Positions 41,482 to 52,662 of a DNA stretch of 64,000 nucleotides are shown in pieces. The stretch spans positions 868,001 through 932,000 of the forward strand of contig NZ_UHIL01000002.1 of NCBI RefSeq assembly GCF_900460535.1, in the 5' to 3' direction. How positions within the stretch are numbered: the stretch's first letter is position 1; every line of letters begins with the position of its first letter. The notes under the pieces are model-generated. The model was not told the DNA's origin. It made no database searches and saw only the letters and a program-made list of their open reading frames with translations. The stretch is from Vibrio parahaemolyticus. GTDB taxonomy: Bacteria; Pseudomonadota; Gammaproteobacteria; Enterobacterales; Vibrionaceae. The position numbers and the translations under genes were made by a program.

Positions 41482-41568
41482 ATGAAAAAAATGAGAAGAG
41501 CTCAGCTACATCGTGTTCGCATCCAGTACTGGAAAGATACGAAAGAAGCAACAGCTAAGAAATCATAG
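41482..41568 (+). CDS. Candidate 28-residue basic small protein
   Basis: ATG at 41482 follows GAGGGAG with ideal spacing and encodes 28 residues, beginning MKKMRRAQLHRVRIQYW and ending KKS before TAG. It is strongly basic and has no membrane segment. A long inverted repeat follows. It is below usual gene-calling cutoffs; the ribosome-binding site is the main support. No family recognised. Confidence 0.5.
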   Translation: MKKMRRAQLHRVRIQYWKDTKEATAKKS

Positions 41569-41589
41569 TTAACCATACTCGAAGTCCTT

Positions 41590-41633
41590 GAGCTGGCAAT
41601 AGAATTCAAACGTTCTCTACGCATTGCCAGCTC
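41590..41633 (+). other. 11-bp inverted repeat
   Basis: GAGCTGGCAAT (41590-41600) and ATTGCCAGCTC (41623-41633) pair perfectly around 22 bases. There is no T-run on either strand, so it is either a factor-dependent end, an RNA stability element, or a protein-binding site. Confidence 0.5.
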
Positions 41634-41683
41634 CAAACACCACCAACACTTCAAATCTAATTTTAAATTCAGTTTCATCACCC

Positions 41684-41710
41684 ATAAAAAAAGCCAGTCC
41701 GAAGACCAGC
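41684..41710 (-). terminator. Terminator of yggL
   Basis: On the minus strand AAGCTGGTC-TTCG-GACTGGCTT is followed by seven T. Confidence 0.85.
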
Positions 41711-41738
41711 TTTCTCTAACGTATTTGCTTGCCTGCTA

Positions 41739-42077
41739 TTACAGGTAGTTTGCGTCAAGCAAGTCGCCAGCTTTCGCGCTTTTCACTTCTGGACGAGCTT
41801 CTAACCAAGCAACGACTTGTGCTTTTTGCTCTTCTGTCGCGCTACCGTAACGTTCTGTAGAACATAGGAAGCCTTCAAATAGCTCCAGACCGCCGCCGCC
41901 AAAGCATAGACCTAGAGTATCAATGTAGTCGATAAAGTCATCAACGAATGCATCGTAACGGTCGAAGTCGTTGATGTCTGTTTCACAGCTGATCTCGAAA
42001 CCTAGGATTGCGAACTCACCTAAGAACAGCTTTTTACGGATACGACGGTTCTTGTTATCGATTTTGTCTAATTTCAT
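41739..42077 (-). CDS. yggL: YggL-family 50S-associated protein
   Basis: 112 residues. Family (DUF469) pattern: NRRIRKKLFLGEFAILGFEI, FVDDFIDYIDTLGLCFGGGG and CSTERYGSATEEQKAQVVAWL. E. coli YggL binds the large ribosomal subunit; its molecular role is unclear. Single gene with its own terminator and RBS GAGAGAATC before the ATG. Confidence 0.87.
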   Translation of the reverse strand: MKLDKIDNKNRRIRKKLFLGEFAILGFEISCETDINDFDRYDAFVDDFIDYIDTLGLCFGGGGLELFEGFLCSTERYGSATEEQKAQVVAWLEARPEVKSAKAGDLLDANYL

Positions 42078-42434
42078 GATTCTCTCTCGTAGATGATTTG
42101 AGTACGTACACCTTATACCTTCTATCAGACTTTAGCCCAAGAAAAATCAGAATGAAGCGATACAGTTGGCGATTATGTAATCAAACCTAAGGATAGGTTG
42201 GCGTTGTTCACGATTTTTGAGCTTTGGAGTGTTGCATTGCTCGCTATGGGAAGTGAGAGAGGAGGAATATATGAAGAGTCGATAGGGATACGGAGTTGCC
42301 GCGTCTCGTTTATTGAGTGATCACATCATTGAAATACAAGTTTCATATAGATTGAGCATTTCTGTCATTTTTCTTCTCCAAACTTCTTGCCGTTCAACAA
42401 TTTATTCACTAACTATAAGATCGGGAAAGTAAAA
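42078..42434. other. Intergenic stretch before phoX-like gene
   Basis: About 360 bases holding the yggL and phoX-like promoters. A single CTGTCAT at 42363-42369 is half of a PHO box; the second half does not match. No gene seen. Confidence 0.45.
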
Positions 42435-44471
42435 ATGAGCAAGGAAACCTTCGACGCAACGCGTTATAACCAAAGCGATAACAAGCCTTTTGAAGAAGTA
42501 CTAGAAGCGAGTCTATCTCGTCGTAGCATCTTAAAAGGTGGCCTTGGTATCAGCGCAATGACTGCGTTTGGTGCTTTTGGATTGGCGGGCTGTAACTCTT
42601 CGAGCTCTGGCACGTCGGCAAGTAACGGTTCTGGCGTTTCGAAAGCGGTACTTAACTTTGACTCAATTCCTGGCTCGTTGACTGATGCCGTTTCTATTCC
42701 ACAGGGTTATACCGCTCAGGTACTGGTACCTTGGGGTACACCGCTGAATGCTCAAGGCAGCGCGTGGAAAAATGATGGCAGCAATACCAGCTCAGACCAA
42801 CTTAACGCGTTGGGCATGCACCATGATGGCATGCACTTTTTCCCATTAAATGACAGTACGACCGACGGCCTGCTTTGCATCAACCATGAATACATTGATA
42901 CATCAGCACTGCATCCAAACGGTCCAACAGTTGCGAATGGCGTTCGCACAATAGTTGATGAAGTTCGCAAAGAGATTAACGCTCACGGCGTTTCCGTTGT
43001 TCGTATTCAGCTAAAAGACAATATGTGGAAATTGGTGGATACCGATCCGCTTAACCGCCGATACACTGGTGCGACAGTGATGGATTTATCTGGCCCAGTC
43101 GCTCACACGGCGCTTACTGTGACGCGTTTTTCGCCTGATGGCAGCCAAGCTCGTGGTACGTTAAACAACTGTGGCAACGGCTATACGCCGTGGGGCACTT
43201 ACCTCACGTGTGAAGAGAACTGGCCCGGTTACTTCGTTAATACGGGGACTCGCACAGAAGAACAAGATCGTATTGGTGTGGATGATAAGAGCACGCGCTA
43301 CTTGTGGGAAACATTGGCAGGTAACGCAGAAGAGCGTTTAGATGAGTTCACGCGTTTTAATGTTGCACCAACAGGCACCAGCTCTGCAGACGATTACCGT
43401 AACGAAGCGAACGGCCATGGCTACATTGTAGAAATTGACCCATATACCCAAAACTCTCGTGCGAAAAAACGTACCGCGCTTGGTCGCTTCCGCCACGAAG
43501 GTTGTGCTTTCGGTAAGCTAGAAGAAGGCAAACCCGTAGTATTTTACTCAGGTCATGATTCTCGTTTTGAATACCTTTATAAGTTCGAATCTACAGCGAC
43601 TTGGGATCCTGCTGATGCAAATCCTGCGAATCGCTTGGCGACGGGCGACAAGTACATGGACGAAGGCACACTTTACGTTGCGCGTTTCAATGAAGACAGC
43701 ACAGGTACTTGGTTGCCGCTAACGCTTGATAGTGTGACGACATCTGGTGGTACGCTTGCTGATCATTTTAACTCGTTAGCGGAAGTTATCATTAATACGG
43801 CTGGCGCGGCTGACCTTGTTGGCGCAACGCCAATGGATCGTCCTGAATGGTGCTCGGTTGACCCGTTCACGGGCTCTGTATACCTCACGCTAACCAATAA
43901 CACGCGCCGCACAGACGAAACGAATCCAGCAAACCCACGCTTAAACAACAAGTTTGGTCACGTTATTCGTTGGGATGAAGGCAATTCTGCGACAGACTTT
44001 ACTTGGGATATCTTTGTTTTTGGTTCGCCTGCAAATGGTGATGCAGACACAAACCGTTCTGGCTTGAATGAGCTTAACCAGTTTGCAAGTCCAGATGGCT
44101 TGGCATTTGATGGTCGCGGCATTCTTTGGATTCAAACTGATAACGGCGCAGATGAAGTCACGTCTTACACCAACGACCAAATGTTGGCGGTTGTACCATC
44201 TAAACTCACGAATGAAAATGGCGCTCAAGCAGTGATCGGAGCAGACAACCAAGCAGAGCTGAAACGCTTCTTTGTTGGTCCAAACGGTTGCGAAGTGACA
44301 GGCTTTACCATTAGCCCAGATTACAAATCGCTATTTGTTAACATTCAACACCCTGGTAACTGGCCATACAGTGATGATGCCGCGCAAGAAACTCCGGCTG
44401 GAACTACAGTTCGTCCTCGTGCTGCAACCGTTGTGATTCGTCGTGAAGATGGTGGCGAAATAGCGGTTTAA
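42435..44471 (+). CDS. PhoX-like Tat-exported lipoprotein (DUF839)
   Basis: 678 residues from ATG 42435 (the frame opens at 42387). The twin-arginine signal LSRRSILKGGLG is followed by a hydrophobic stretch and lipobox GLAGC, so it is a folded, probably cofactor-containing lipoprotein. PhoX-family blocks are visible: CINHEYIDTSALHPNG, TPWGTYLTCEENWPGYF, DRPEWCSVDPFTGSVYLTLTNN (read in two parts) and SPDGLAFDGRGILWIQTDNG. Family members are Ca/Fe alkaline phosphatases; activity is not proven by sequence. The gene is monocistronic, with a palindromic terminator. Confidence 0.82.
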   Translation: MSKETFDATRYNQSDNKPFEEVLEASLSRRSILKGGLGISAMTAFGAFGLAGCNSSSSGTSASNGSGVSKAVLNFDSIPGSLTDAVSIPQGYTAQVLVPWGTPLNAQGSAWKNDGSNTSSDQLNALGMHHDGMHFFPLNDSTTDGLLCINHEYIDTSALHPNGPTVANGVRTIVDEVRKEINAHGVSVVRIQLKDNMWKLVDTDPLNRRYTGATVMDLSGPVAHTALTVTRFSPDGSQARGTLNNCGNGYTPWGTYLTCEENWPGYFVNTGTRTEEQDRIGVDDKSTRYLWETLAGNAEERLDEFTRFNVAPTGTSSADDYRNEANGHGYIVEIDPYTQNSRAKKRTALGRFRHEGCAFGKLEEGKPVVFYSGHDSRFEYLYKFESTATWDPADANPANRLATGDKYMDEGTLYVARFNEDSTGTWLPLTLDSVTTSGGTLADHFNSLAEVIINTAGAADLVGATPMDRPEWCSVDPFTGSVYLTLTNNTRRTDETNPANPRLNNKFGHVIRWDEGNSATDFTWDIFVFGSPANGDADTNRSGLNELNQFASPDGLAFDGRGILWIQTDNGADEVTSYTNDQMLAVVPSKLTNENGAQAVIGADNQAELKRFFVGPNGCEVTGFTISPDYKSLFVNIQHPGNWPYSDDAAQETPAGTTVRPRAATVVIRREDGGEIAV

Positions 44472-44500
44472 TCTCATAGTGTATTAAGACCTTAAAACTC

Positions 44501-44522
44501 AAGCCCTGCAATTGCAGGGCTT
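44501..44522. terminator. Bidirectional terminator
   Basis: AAGCCCTGCA/TGCAGGGCTT is a perfect 22-base palindrome between convergent genes; T-runs are weak. Confidence 0.6.
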
Positions 44523-44563
44523 GATGTTTAGGCTTATGTCTCGCTGTCATTCACATATGTGCG

Positions 44564-45988
<1,425 letters not shown>

Positions 45989-46188
45989 TTACTTGGATTT
46001 TTCTTTGCTTGAGAATAGTGCAGGTCACATCACGATTCTTGTAGCCAGATCGACTTTCTGAAGGGCGATTTGTTCGGTTTTAGAAAAGACGCCAACCGAA
46101 GCCAGATCCGATAGCCGCTTGGGGGTTGAGTTGCGAGTATCACTGCTGATTTTTGAATAAATATCTGTGTAAGTCACTTTTAGTTGGC

Positions 46189-48261
46189 TCAATCAATCGT
46201 ATTGGCGAGCTGAAATCGCAAGATGAACGACATACCGGAACCAGGATTGCGTTGTGCTGTGACTTGCCCATTCATGTCTCGCATGTTGTTCGCGGTGATT
46301 GACAGTCCTAAACCCAAGCCCTCTCCGATTTTTTTGCTGGTTTGAAATGGCTCGAAAATGGTGTCGAGTTGTTCTAGTGCCACGCCACAACCGTTGTCAC
46401 TGACCACCACTTCAACGTGGTTGTTAGTTGGTGTTACAACGATTGAAAGTTGGGGATTGTCCCTAGATTGCATTGCATCAAGCGCATTGGATATCAGGTT
46501 GCCAAGCACTTGTTGTAAGCGTTGTTCTTCCCCCTGAATTTGCGGTAGATCGCTAGGTATTCGCACGCGAACATCCACATTCGCTAGCTGAGATTGATAG
46601 ACACGCAGCGTCTCTTCCAACGCGCTGGTTAACGCTAGTGCTTGTAGCTTTTCAGGTTTGTTGTACGCGAATGTTTTGAGCTGGCTCGTCATGCTTGCCA
46701 TGCGGTCAATCAGCTTTTGCACGAGCACATTATTGGCCTTCATCATGGCGGTTTCGCCGCGTTCTGCTAATAACTCGTTGGTGGTGAGAAGGGTGCGCAA
46801 TCCGGTAAGAGGTTGATTCAACTCGTGGGTAATCGCGCTCGACATGCGGCCCAACGCCGCCATTTTGCTCGACTCAATCAACTGCTCCTGAGCTTGACGT
46901 AGCGCTTGCGTGCGCTCTTCTACGCGCTGCGCTAGCTCTTGGTTGATGAGTTGTAGCGATTGTTCAGCCTTTTTGCGTTTACTGATATCGATGAGGGTGG
47001 CAAGAAAATACAGCTCTCCGTGCCAAGGAAAGGTCGTTAATGAGAACAGCACCGGGAAAACGCTCCCATCACTTCGCCTTGCCATCGTTTCAACGGCACT
47101 GATTTCTGCCAGCTCCTTATGTTTTGGTAGATCTCTGAGCAGTGTGAGCGTGGTTGAGTTGGGATTACCTGCATCAAACAACTCCCAAGCAAAAGTTTGA
47201 CGATTGACGTTTTCTGGCAAACAAAACAGCCGCTTAGCCATTGGATTGAGATCGAATAGCTGTCCTTGCTCATTGATCAACAGTAACCCAACGTGAGTTT
47301 TGTTGATCATCTGCTTAAGTCGCCTTTGGGATTCCTCCAGTAGAGCCTGAATACGCTGTTGGTTCTGGTTTTTCTGGTGCCGTTGTAAACCGATGATGAC
47401 CAACAAAATCATCAATAACAGCAGTGCAGCGACACTCCAAGCAATGACATTAATGGCTTGTTGAACTGGCTTGGTCGGGATGAGATAGCTGACATACCAA
47501 TTGAGGTCATCCAATTTAACGGTATGGGCAAAATAGCGTTGTTGTTCCAGTGTCCAAAAATGGATCACGGTGTTGTCGTAGAGCTTTTGTGTTTCCTCAT
47601 CTACTGCATGGTTTGGCTCATTGAACCAGTCCGCGTTGTAAGTGGTACTGCTCGACAGGAAGAAACGCTGATGGCGGTTTTGCAGTGTAATAATGTCTTG
47701 GCTGGTGATGGTTTGTTCCGTCAGAAGGCTCAAGTTAATTTGTACGACGACAATACCCGCGATGTTGAGGCCATCAAAAATCGGTGCCGATAAATAATAC
47801 AGAGGGCTCGAGCCTTTGGTTTTATTTACCAGAGAGACGCCTTCACCTTGGCGATGAATCTGTTCAACAATGGCACGTCGATCTGAACGGCTAAATCGTT
47901 CATCGATGAGGCTGGAAACCAACACTTCACCAGAGGTGGAGAGGATCAACCAACCTTCGGTATTCGCGGCTTTGTCGAGTTGGGTTAACTGGGCTTGCAG
48001 CGGTTCATAGTAAGTCAAATTGCCTTTCACAAACGCAATAGTTTCGGGATTGTTGGTGACTAAATAAGGCAGGTGATAAAAGCGTTTCAGTGCTCGGCGG
48101 ACTTCGCCGATGTAATCCAGTAGTTTTTGTTGCGCTTCGGTTTGCGTTTGTGCGCTGAGCAATTGGTGGGCGATTTCACGACTAGCACTGTAAGAAAATA
48201 GCACCATCGCGCTTGCAAAAATCACAAGCAACCACGTTTTCCCTTTTCCGCTGAGCGTCAT
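46189..48261 (-). CDS. DctB-like sensor histidine kinase
   Basis: 690 residues from ATG 48261, with GGAG at a good distance; the frame opens with TTG at 48276. Two transmembrane helices (about 10-30 and 275-300) flank a large periplasmic double-PAS/dCache sensor (GWLILSTSGEVLVSS, PIFDGLNIAGIVVVQ). A cytoplasmic PAS (about 330-440) and coiled linker follow, then HisKA with phospho-His near 474 (ITHELNQPLTGLRT) and HATPase (NLISNALDAMQ, GEGLGLGLSI). The architecture is that of C4-dicarboxylate sensors such as DctB. The divergent sigma-54 regulator 269 bases away is its partner. Confidence 0.87.
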   Translation of the reverse strand: MTLSGKGKTWLLVIFASAMVLFSYSASREIAHQLLSAQTQTEAQQKLLDYIGEVRRALKRFYHLPYLVTNNPETIAFVKGNLTYYEPLQAQLTQLDKAANTEGWLILSTSGEVLVSSLIDERFSRSDRRAIVEQIHRQGEGVSLVNKTKGSSPLYYLSAPIFDGLNIAGIVVVQINLSLLTEQTITSQDIITLQNRHQRFFLSSSTTYNADWFNEPNHAVDEETQKLYDNTVIHFWTLEQQRYFAHTVKLDDLNWYVSYLIPTKPVQQAINVIAWSVAALLLLMILLVIIGLQRHQKNQNQQRIQALLEESQRRLKQMINKTHVGLLLINEQGQLFDLNPMAKRLFCLPENVNRQTFAWELFDAGNPNSTTLTLLRDLPKHKELAEISAVETMARRSDGSVFPVLFSLTTFPWHGELYFLATLIDISKRKKAEQSLQLINQELAQRVEERTQALRQAQEQLIESSKMAALGRMSSAITHELNQPLTGLRTLLTTNELLAERGETAMMKANNVLVQKLIDRMASMTSQLKTFAYNKPEKLQALALTSALEETLRVYQSQLANVDVRVRIPSDLPQIQGEEQRLQQVLGNLISNALDAMQSRDNPQLSIVVTPTNNHVEVVVSDNGCGVALEQLDTIFEPFQTSKKIGEGLGLGLSITANNMRDMNGQVTAQRNPGSGMSFILRFQLANTID

Positions 48262-48529
48262 ACCGACTCCATCCAAGTACTCGTTTTCTTAAGATAAGTT
48301 ATTGATTTTCAGTTCTGCCTCATCTTGATTGATGACCCAATCCACATGCAGGTTTGCCGATTTAGATTTTTCCTGTGCGGTTCACAGCGATTACTTATCC
48401 AGATTGAGACAGAGTGCGCCTAACTGATTGGATGTTAAAGAGTTGTAATTAAGAAGTGAGATCTAGCTCCTTTTCTCCCTCGTGGTTTTTGCTACCGTTA
48501 CGAAAGACGTTTTAAACAGGCAGTAATTC

Positions 48530-49885
48530 ATGGCTTTTGAAAGCACCCCCAACATCGCACTTATTGAAGATGATGACATTGTTCGTCAGGCAACTAGCCA
48601 ATGGCTGCAACTGGCCGGATTTAACGTTGAGGCATTCAGTACCGGTGACGCTGGAAAGGCGGCGATACTAAGTCAAGACTTTGATGCTGTTGTCAGCGAT
48701 GTTCGCTTGCCTGATAGCGATGGCCTATCGATTTTAGAAAGCCTTATTGACCATCATATCCAAGCGCCCGTTATCCTGATCACCGGACATGGGGATGTGG
48801 ATATGGCAGTGAGTGCGTTGCAAAAGGGCGCATTTGACTTTATTGAGAAACCATTTCAGCCAGAGCGACTCTCGCAACGTGTGACGGAAGCGGTCGAGAC
48901 TTATCGAGCGCAGACGTCAACGCAAGATCGTCAAGAATATCTCGCGAGCGTAAGTGGGCTCGAGGAAGTGCTGATTGGCCGAAGCCGGGTCATGCAGCAA
49001 TTGCGTGAACAAGTTGCAAAGTTAGCGCGTATTGATACCAACGTCATTATTTATGGTGAAACGGGCTGTGGCAAAGAGCTAGTTGCCACCAGTCTGCATA
49101 AAGAAAGCCAACGCAAATCACATCGTTTTGTGCCAATAAACTGTGGCGCGATTCCCGAAAATCTGTTCGAAAGTGAGCTGTTTGGTCACGAGCCCGGCGC
49201 TTTTACTGGAGCAAGTAAACGACGGATTGGCAAACTCGAATACGCCGACAAAGGCACGCTGTTTTTTGATGAAATCGAGAGTATGCCGCTTTCAATGCAA
49301 GTGAAAGTGCTGCGCTCATTGCAAGAACATACTGTCGAGCGAGTTGGTGGTAACCAGCAGATCAATGTGGATTTGCGAGTGATCGCTGCCGCGAAAGAAG
49401 ATCTCAACGATCATGAAGAGTTCCGTCAAGATTTGTATTATCGACTTAATGTTGCACAGATCTACTTACCGCCGCTTAGGGAGCGAGAAGAAGACGCGTT
49501 GATTCTGTTTGAGCACTTTGCATTGCAAACAAATCCAGACAGTCGACCGTTGAGTGATGCCGACAGAAATGCCGTGCTTTCTTACGCTTGGCCAGGAAAT
49601 GTGCGCGAATTACGTAACGTTGCAATGCGTTTCGCGCTGGATGATACGGTTTCTGTGATGGAAATTCTTTCTAGCCGCCCGTCGTCAACTACGGAAGATA
49701 CTCAAGCGGGTGTGCCACTGATGATTCAGCTGCACAACTTTGAGCGCAAAGTGTTGCATGATTCCTTAGTGAGGCACCAAGGACGGATTAATGAAGTGAT
49801 GCAAGAGCTCGATTTACCACGCCGCACCTTAAATCAGAAAATGCAAAAATTTGGTCTGAATCGCTCCGATTACACCGATTCGTGA
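48530..49885 (+). CDS. DctD-like sigma-54 response regulator
   Basis: 451 residues. Receiver (1-125): acidic pocket IEDDD, Asp57 in SDVRLPDSDG and Lys107. AAA+ domain: Walker A GETGCGKE at 176-183, sigma-54 contact loop GAFTGA at 223-228, Walker B GTLFFDEIES, arginine-rich sensor II (WPGNVRELRNV). Fis-type HTH at the C-terminus (HQGRINEVMQELDLPRRTLN). It should activate sigma-54 promoters; the one at 53334-53350 before the TAXI-TRAP genes is the obvious local target. Most DctBD pairs are one operon; here they are divergent. Confidence 0.9.
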   Translation: MAFESTPNIALIEDDDIVRQATSQWLQLAGFNVEAFSTGDAGKAAILSQDFDAVVSDVRLPDSDGLSILESLIDHHIQAPVILITGHGDVDMAVSALQKGAFDFIEKPFQPERLSQRVTEAVETYRAQTSTQDRQEYLASVSGLEEVLIGRSRVMQQLREQVAKLARIDTNVIIYGETGCGKELVATSLHKESQRKSHRFVPINCGAIPENLFESELFGHEPGAFTGASKRRIGKLEYADKGTLFFDEIESMPLSMQVKVLRSLQEHTVERVGGNQQINVDLRVIAAAKEDLNDHEEFRQDLYYRLNVAQIYLPPLREREEDALILFEHFALQTNPDSRPLSDADRNAVLSYAWPGNVRELRNVAMRFALDDTVSVMEILSSRPSSTTEDTQAGVPLMIQLHNFERKVLHDSLVRHQGRINEVMQELDLPRRTLNQKMQKFGLNRSDYTDS

Positions 49886-49921
49886 ATGGAATAATAGGAG
49901 CGATGTCGTTTTACCTTTTTG

Positions 49922-51130
49922 TTATGCGCTTTTGGTCGGTGTTTGGATGAACTTACCACCCACCTCGCTTTCATCTTGGAATGTCGTGACTTGATTTCGC
50001 CCGGTGTGCTTCGAACAATACAGTGCTTCGTCGGCTCGGGTGAGTGCGTCTTGCAAGCGGTCATTGGGCATTAACTCGCTGATGCCGAAGCTCATCGTGA
50101 CTTGGTTTTTAAAAGCAAGCAGCGACGTTTCACGTTCAATGCTGCGACGTACTAACTCGGAATAGGCTTTCGCGTTTTCGGCATTGGCAAGCAACACAAT
50201 CATAAACTCGTCACCACCAAAGCGAACGGTACATGCTGACTCTGGTAACGTTTGTTTAAAAATAGTGGCGATGGTTGCCATGACTGAGTCGCCAGTTGTG
50301 TGCCCGTATTGGTCATTAATGGTTTTAAAATCGTCCACGTCAGTCATAACGATGCTGATTGGCGTATTTTTTTCGCGTGCTTGATTCACAAGGTTAGGCA
50401 CAATGACTTCCATTGCACGTCGATTGTATAACCCAGTTAATGCATCCAAATGAGAAAGATCGTTGATGGATTTCACCAATCTTGCGTTGATCAACCACAA
50501 CATACTAAAACTCAAAGCAACAATGAGGCAGATACTAAATAGAAACGTCAGCTGGTGGATGATACCTGCATTCATAAAACTGGTGACTTCTGGTGCCCAA
50601 ATGCTCCAAACGGTTCTGCCCGCCATAAAAGCACTAAACCCAAAGAAGGCGTACGCCATCACTTGAACGGGCAGTTTTAGATCGTCTCTTTTTCCCTTGA
50701 ACATCGCAACGCCACTGCAGAAGGTGACTAAGCTCAAGTAGATACTAAGAAAAATGATTCGGCTACGAATAGATGGCGAATAAAAGGTGAAGTAATAAAA
50801 AAGGCCACTGAATACCGGTACCAGAAACGTGAGTACATGAGCGCACTTGAGGGGGAATTTACGGAAAATGCTTACGCCATATAACGTGAGCAAAAAGCCG
50901 ATGATAATGATGGTATTGGAAAGAATGATCGTCAGCCAATCTGGGGCTGAGTCACGAAATCCCAATAAAAAAGGGCCTAAGCCAATAAACAGCAGAGAAA
51001 CGGCGAACGTTTTTAATCCTTTAATTTTGCTCTGAGTATATTGATAGCAAAGCAGGCTAATAGCATAGATACAAGAAAACAAAATGATAATAAAGTTGAG
51101 GGTTCTTATATCTAAATAGTGACTCTCCAT
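49922..51130 (-). CDS. Membrane diguanylate cyclase (GGDEF)
   Basis: 402 residues from ATG 51130 with GTGGAG upstream; a longer frame to 51181 is less likely. About seven transmembrane helices (residues 5-215) form an MHYT/7TM-like sensor of no clear family. The C-terminal GGDEF domain has LDALTGLYNRRAM, TDVDDFKTINDQYGH and the active FGGDEFM near 305. The I-site RxxD is absent (PESA at that place), so product inhibition by c-di-GMP is probably missing. Convergent with the dctD-like gene. Confidence 0.88.
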   Translation of the reverse strand: MESHYLDIRTLNFIIILFSCIYAISLLCYQYTQSKIKGLKTFAVSLLFIGLGPFLLGFRDSAPDWLTIILSNTIIIIGFLLTLYGVSIFRKFPLKCAHVLTFLVPVFSGLFYYFTFYSPSIRSRIIFLSIYLSLVTFCSGVAMFKGKRDDLKLPVQVMAYAFFGFSAFMAGRTVWSIWAPEVTSFMNAGIIHQLTFLFSICLIVALSFSMLWLINARLVKSINDLSHLDALTGLYNRRAMEVIVPNLVNQAREKNTPISIVMTDVDDFKTINDQYGHTTGDSVMATIATIFKQTLPESACTVRFGGDEFMIVLLANAENAKAYSELVRRSIERETSLLAFKNQVTMSFGISELMPNDRLQDALTRADEALYCSKHTGRNQVTTFQDESEVGGKFIQTPTKSA

Positions 51131-51233
51131 ATGTGCTCCACAGCGAACCATTACTCGGGCAACTCCTTTGCCCGTCATCAATAAACGTCCAGTATGTTAG
51201 CGTAATTATAGAATGATGTCTTAAGTTAAGCGG

Positions 51234-52544
51234 CTATTCGTTGACCAGCTCGAATTCTTTGATTTCTTCTGCTTTTTTAGTGAACAAAAGTCCGATCGTT
51301 GCCATGATGACACTAGGTACAATCCAGCTCGCGAACTCATTATACAAAGGCATGTTGTGGCTCATCCATTGGTCTGCAGCTTCTGGCATGTAGCCCAAAA
51401 TGTGCAGAGCATCGACACAACCAAATGCTAGTGCGGTGAACGCGGTAAGCATCAACATGAACTGAGACATTTTGTTGCGAACGGGTGCCATCATCATCAA
51501 AGCAATCGCCACAGGATGAAGTGCCACAACCGCAGGTAAAGTGATTGCCAATAGCTGCTCTAAACCGATGTTGGCGATAAAGCCTGACAGTACCATGGTG
51601 ATGACGACACAGATTTTGTAGTTCACTTTGCTAAAGGTGTTGTCATAGAACTCGCTGCCTGCGGTTGTTACGCCAATCGCTGTGGTTAAACAGGCTAATA
51701 CCATGACTGCACCCAACAATACAGAGCCAAACGCACCAAAGTGGTTGAAGGTGAACGCCGTTAAAATATCGCCACCATTGCTAAACTCTGAACCTAAGTA
51801 AGAGCTAGTGGAACCGATGTAAGACAACGAAATGTAAACAAACGCCATCGCGACAGCGTACATTAAGGCTGCAATTAGAGTGTATTTCGCCGTTGCTCTC
51901 GGGCAGTCCACTCCCATGCTGCGGATGGCACGGAAAATGATCCAACCAAAGCCAATTGAGCCCAACGCATCCATCGTCATGTACCCTTGCGTCAAACCTT
52001 CTGCAAACGCACCACTCACGTATGGGCCACTGGCTTGTGTCAACTCACCTGTTGGGTAAATCAAGGCAGTGACAGACATGATGATCAAAATCGCCATTAA
52101 CGCCGGTGTTAGGATTTTGCCTAAGTTATCAACCAACTTTCCTGGGTAAAGCGCAAACCAAATGGTTGCTACACAAAAGGCAATCGTAAACGGCACTAAT
52201 GCCGCCTCACCAAAGATTGGGGCGAAGCTAAATTGATAGGCGACGGTAATGGCTCGCGGAATCACAAATGCTGGCCCGATGACGATGAAGACCATTACCC
52301 AAAAACTGGTTGCTAGCGGTTTTGGTAGCGCAGCGGTTAGCTTGTCTGAGCCATTAACTATCGCCACCATTACCAGTGCTAAAGCAGGTAGACCCACGCC
52401 AGTTAAAAGGAATCCAGACATTCCACTCAAAAAGTTTTCACCCGCTTGGTAACCCAAAAATGGAGGGAAGATAAGGTTACCTGCGCCCAAATACATGGCG
52501 AAAGTCATAAAGCCTAAGGCGGCGATATTGCGTGCGCTTAACAT
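51234..52544 (-). CDS. brnQ: Branched-chain amino acid:cation symporter
   Basis: 436 residues, about twelve transmembrane helices, LIVCS family. Diagnostic blocks are GAGNLIFPPFLGYQAG near the N-terminus, GPAFVIPRAITVAYQFSF and YMTMDALGSIGFGWIIFRAI. Imports Leu, Ile and Val with Na+ or H+. AAGAGGAATAACA gives the RBS. A 31-codon leader ORF rich in Leu/Ile/Val lies 112 bases upstream with competing hairpins, suggesting amino-acid-responsive control. Confidence 0.92.
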   Translation of the reverse strand: MLSARNIAALGFMTFAMYLGAGNLIFPPFLGYQAGENFLSGMSGFLLTGVGLPALALVMVAIVNGSDKLTAALPKPLATSFWVMVFIVIGPAFVIPRAITVAYQFSFAPIFGEAALVPFTIAFCVATIWFALYPGKLVDNLGKILTPALMAILIIMSVTALIYPTGELTQASGPYVSGAFAEGLTQGYMTMDALGSIGFGWIIFRAIRSMGVDCPRATAKYTLIAALMYAVAMAFVYISLSYIGSTSSYLGSEFSNGGDILTAFTFNHFGAFGSVLLGAVMVLACLTTAIGVTTAGSEFYDNTFSKVNYKICVVITMVLSGFIANIGLEQLLAITLPAVVALHPVAIALMMMAPVRNKMSQFMLMLTAFTALAFGCVDALHILGYMPEAADQWMSHNMPLYNEFASWIVPSVIMATIGLLFTKKAEEIKEFELVNE

Positions 52545-52613
52545 TGTTATTCCTCTTACACGTTTCGCTTGGAAGAAACTGAAAGGAATGGGAGAGAGTA
52601 TGTGGTTGTTCCC

Positions 52614-52662
52614 GTCAGCTTCTTCTCAAGCTGACAGAAATTTTAGATGTAGCCTGTCAGCT
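52614..52662 (-). promoter_or_regulatory. Competing hairpins in brnQ leader
   Basis: In transcript order, segment 1 AGCTGACAG (52662-52654), segment 2 CTGTCAGCTT (52637-52628) and segment 3 AAGCTGAC (52621-52614). Segments 1:2 pair over 9 bp, segments 2:3 over 8 bp; both use segment 2, so only one can form. The leader stop codon is inside segment 1. No T-run follows segment 3, so this is not a standard intrinsic terminator. Confidence 0.6.

Noticed and set aside
42363..42369. CTGTCAT as a PHO box before the PhoX-like gene
   Set aside because: Only one half-site; the expected second repeat four bases on does not match.
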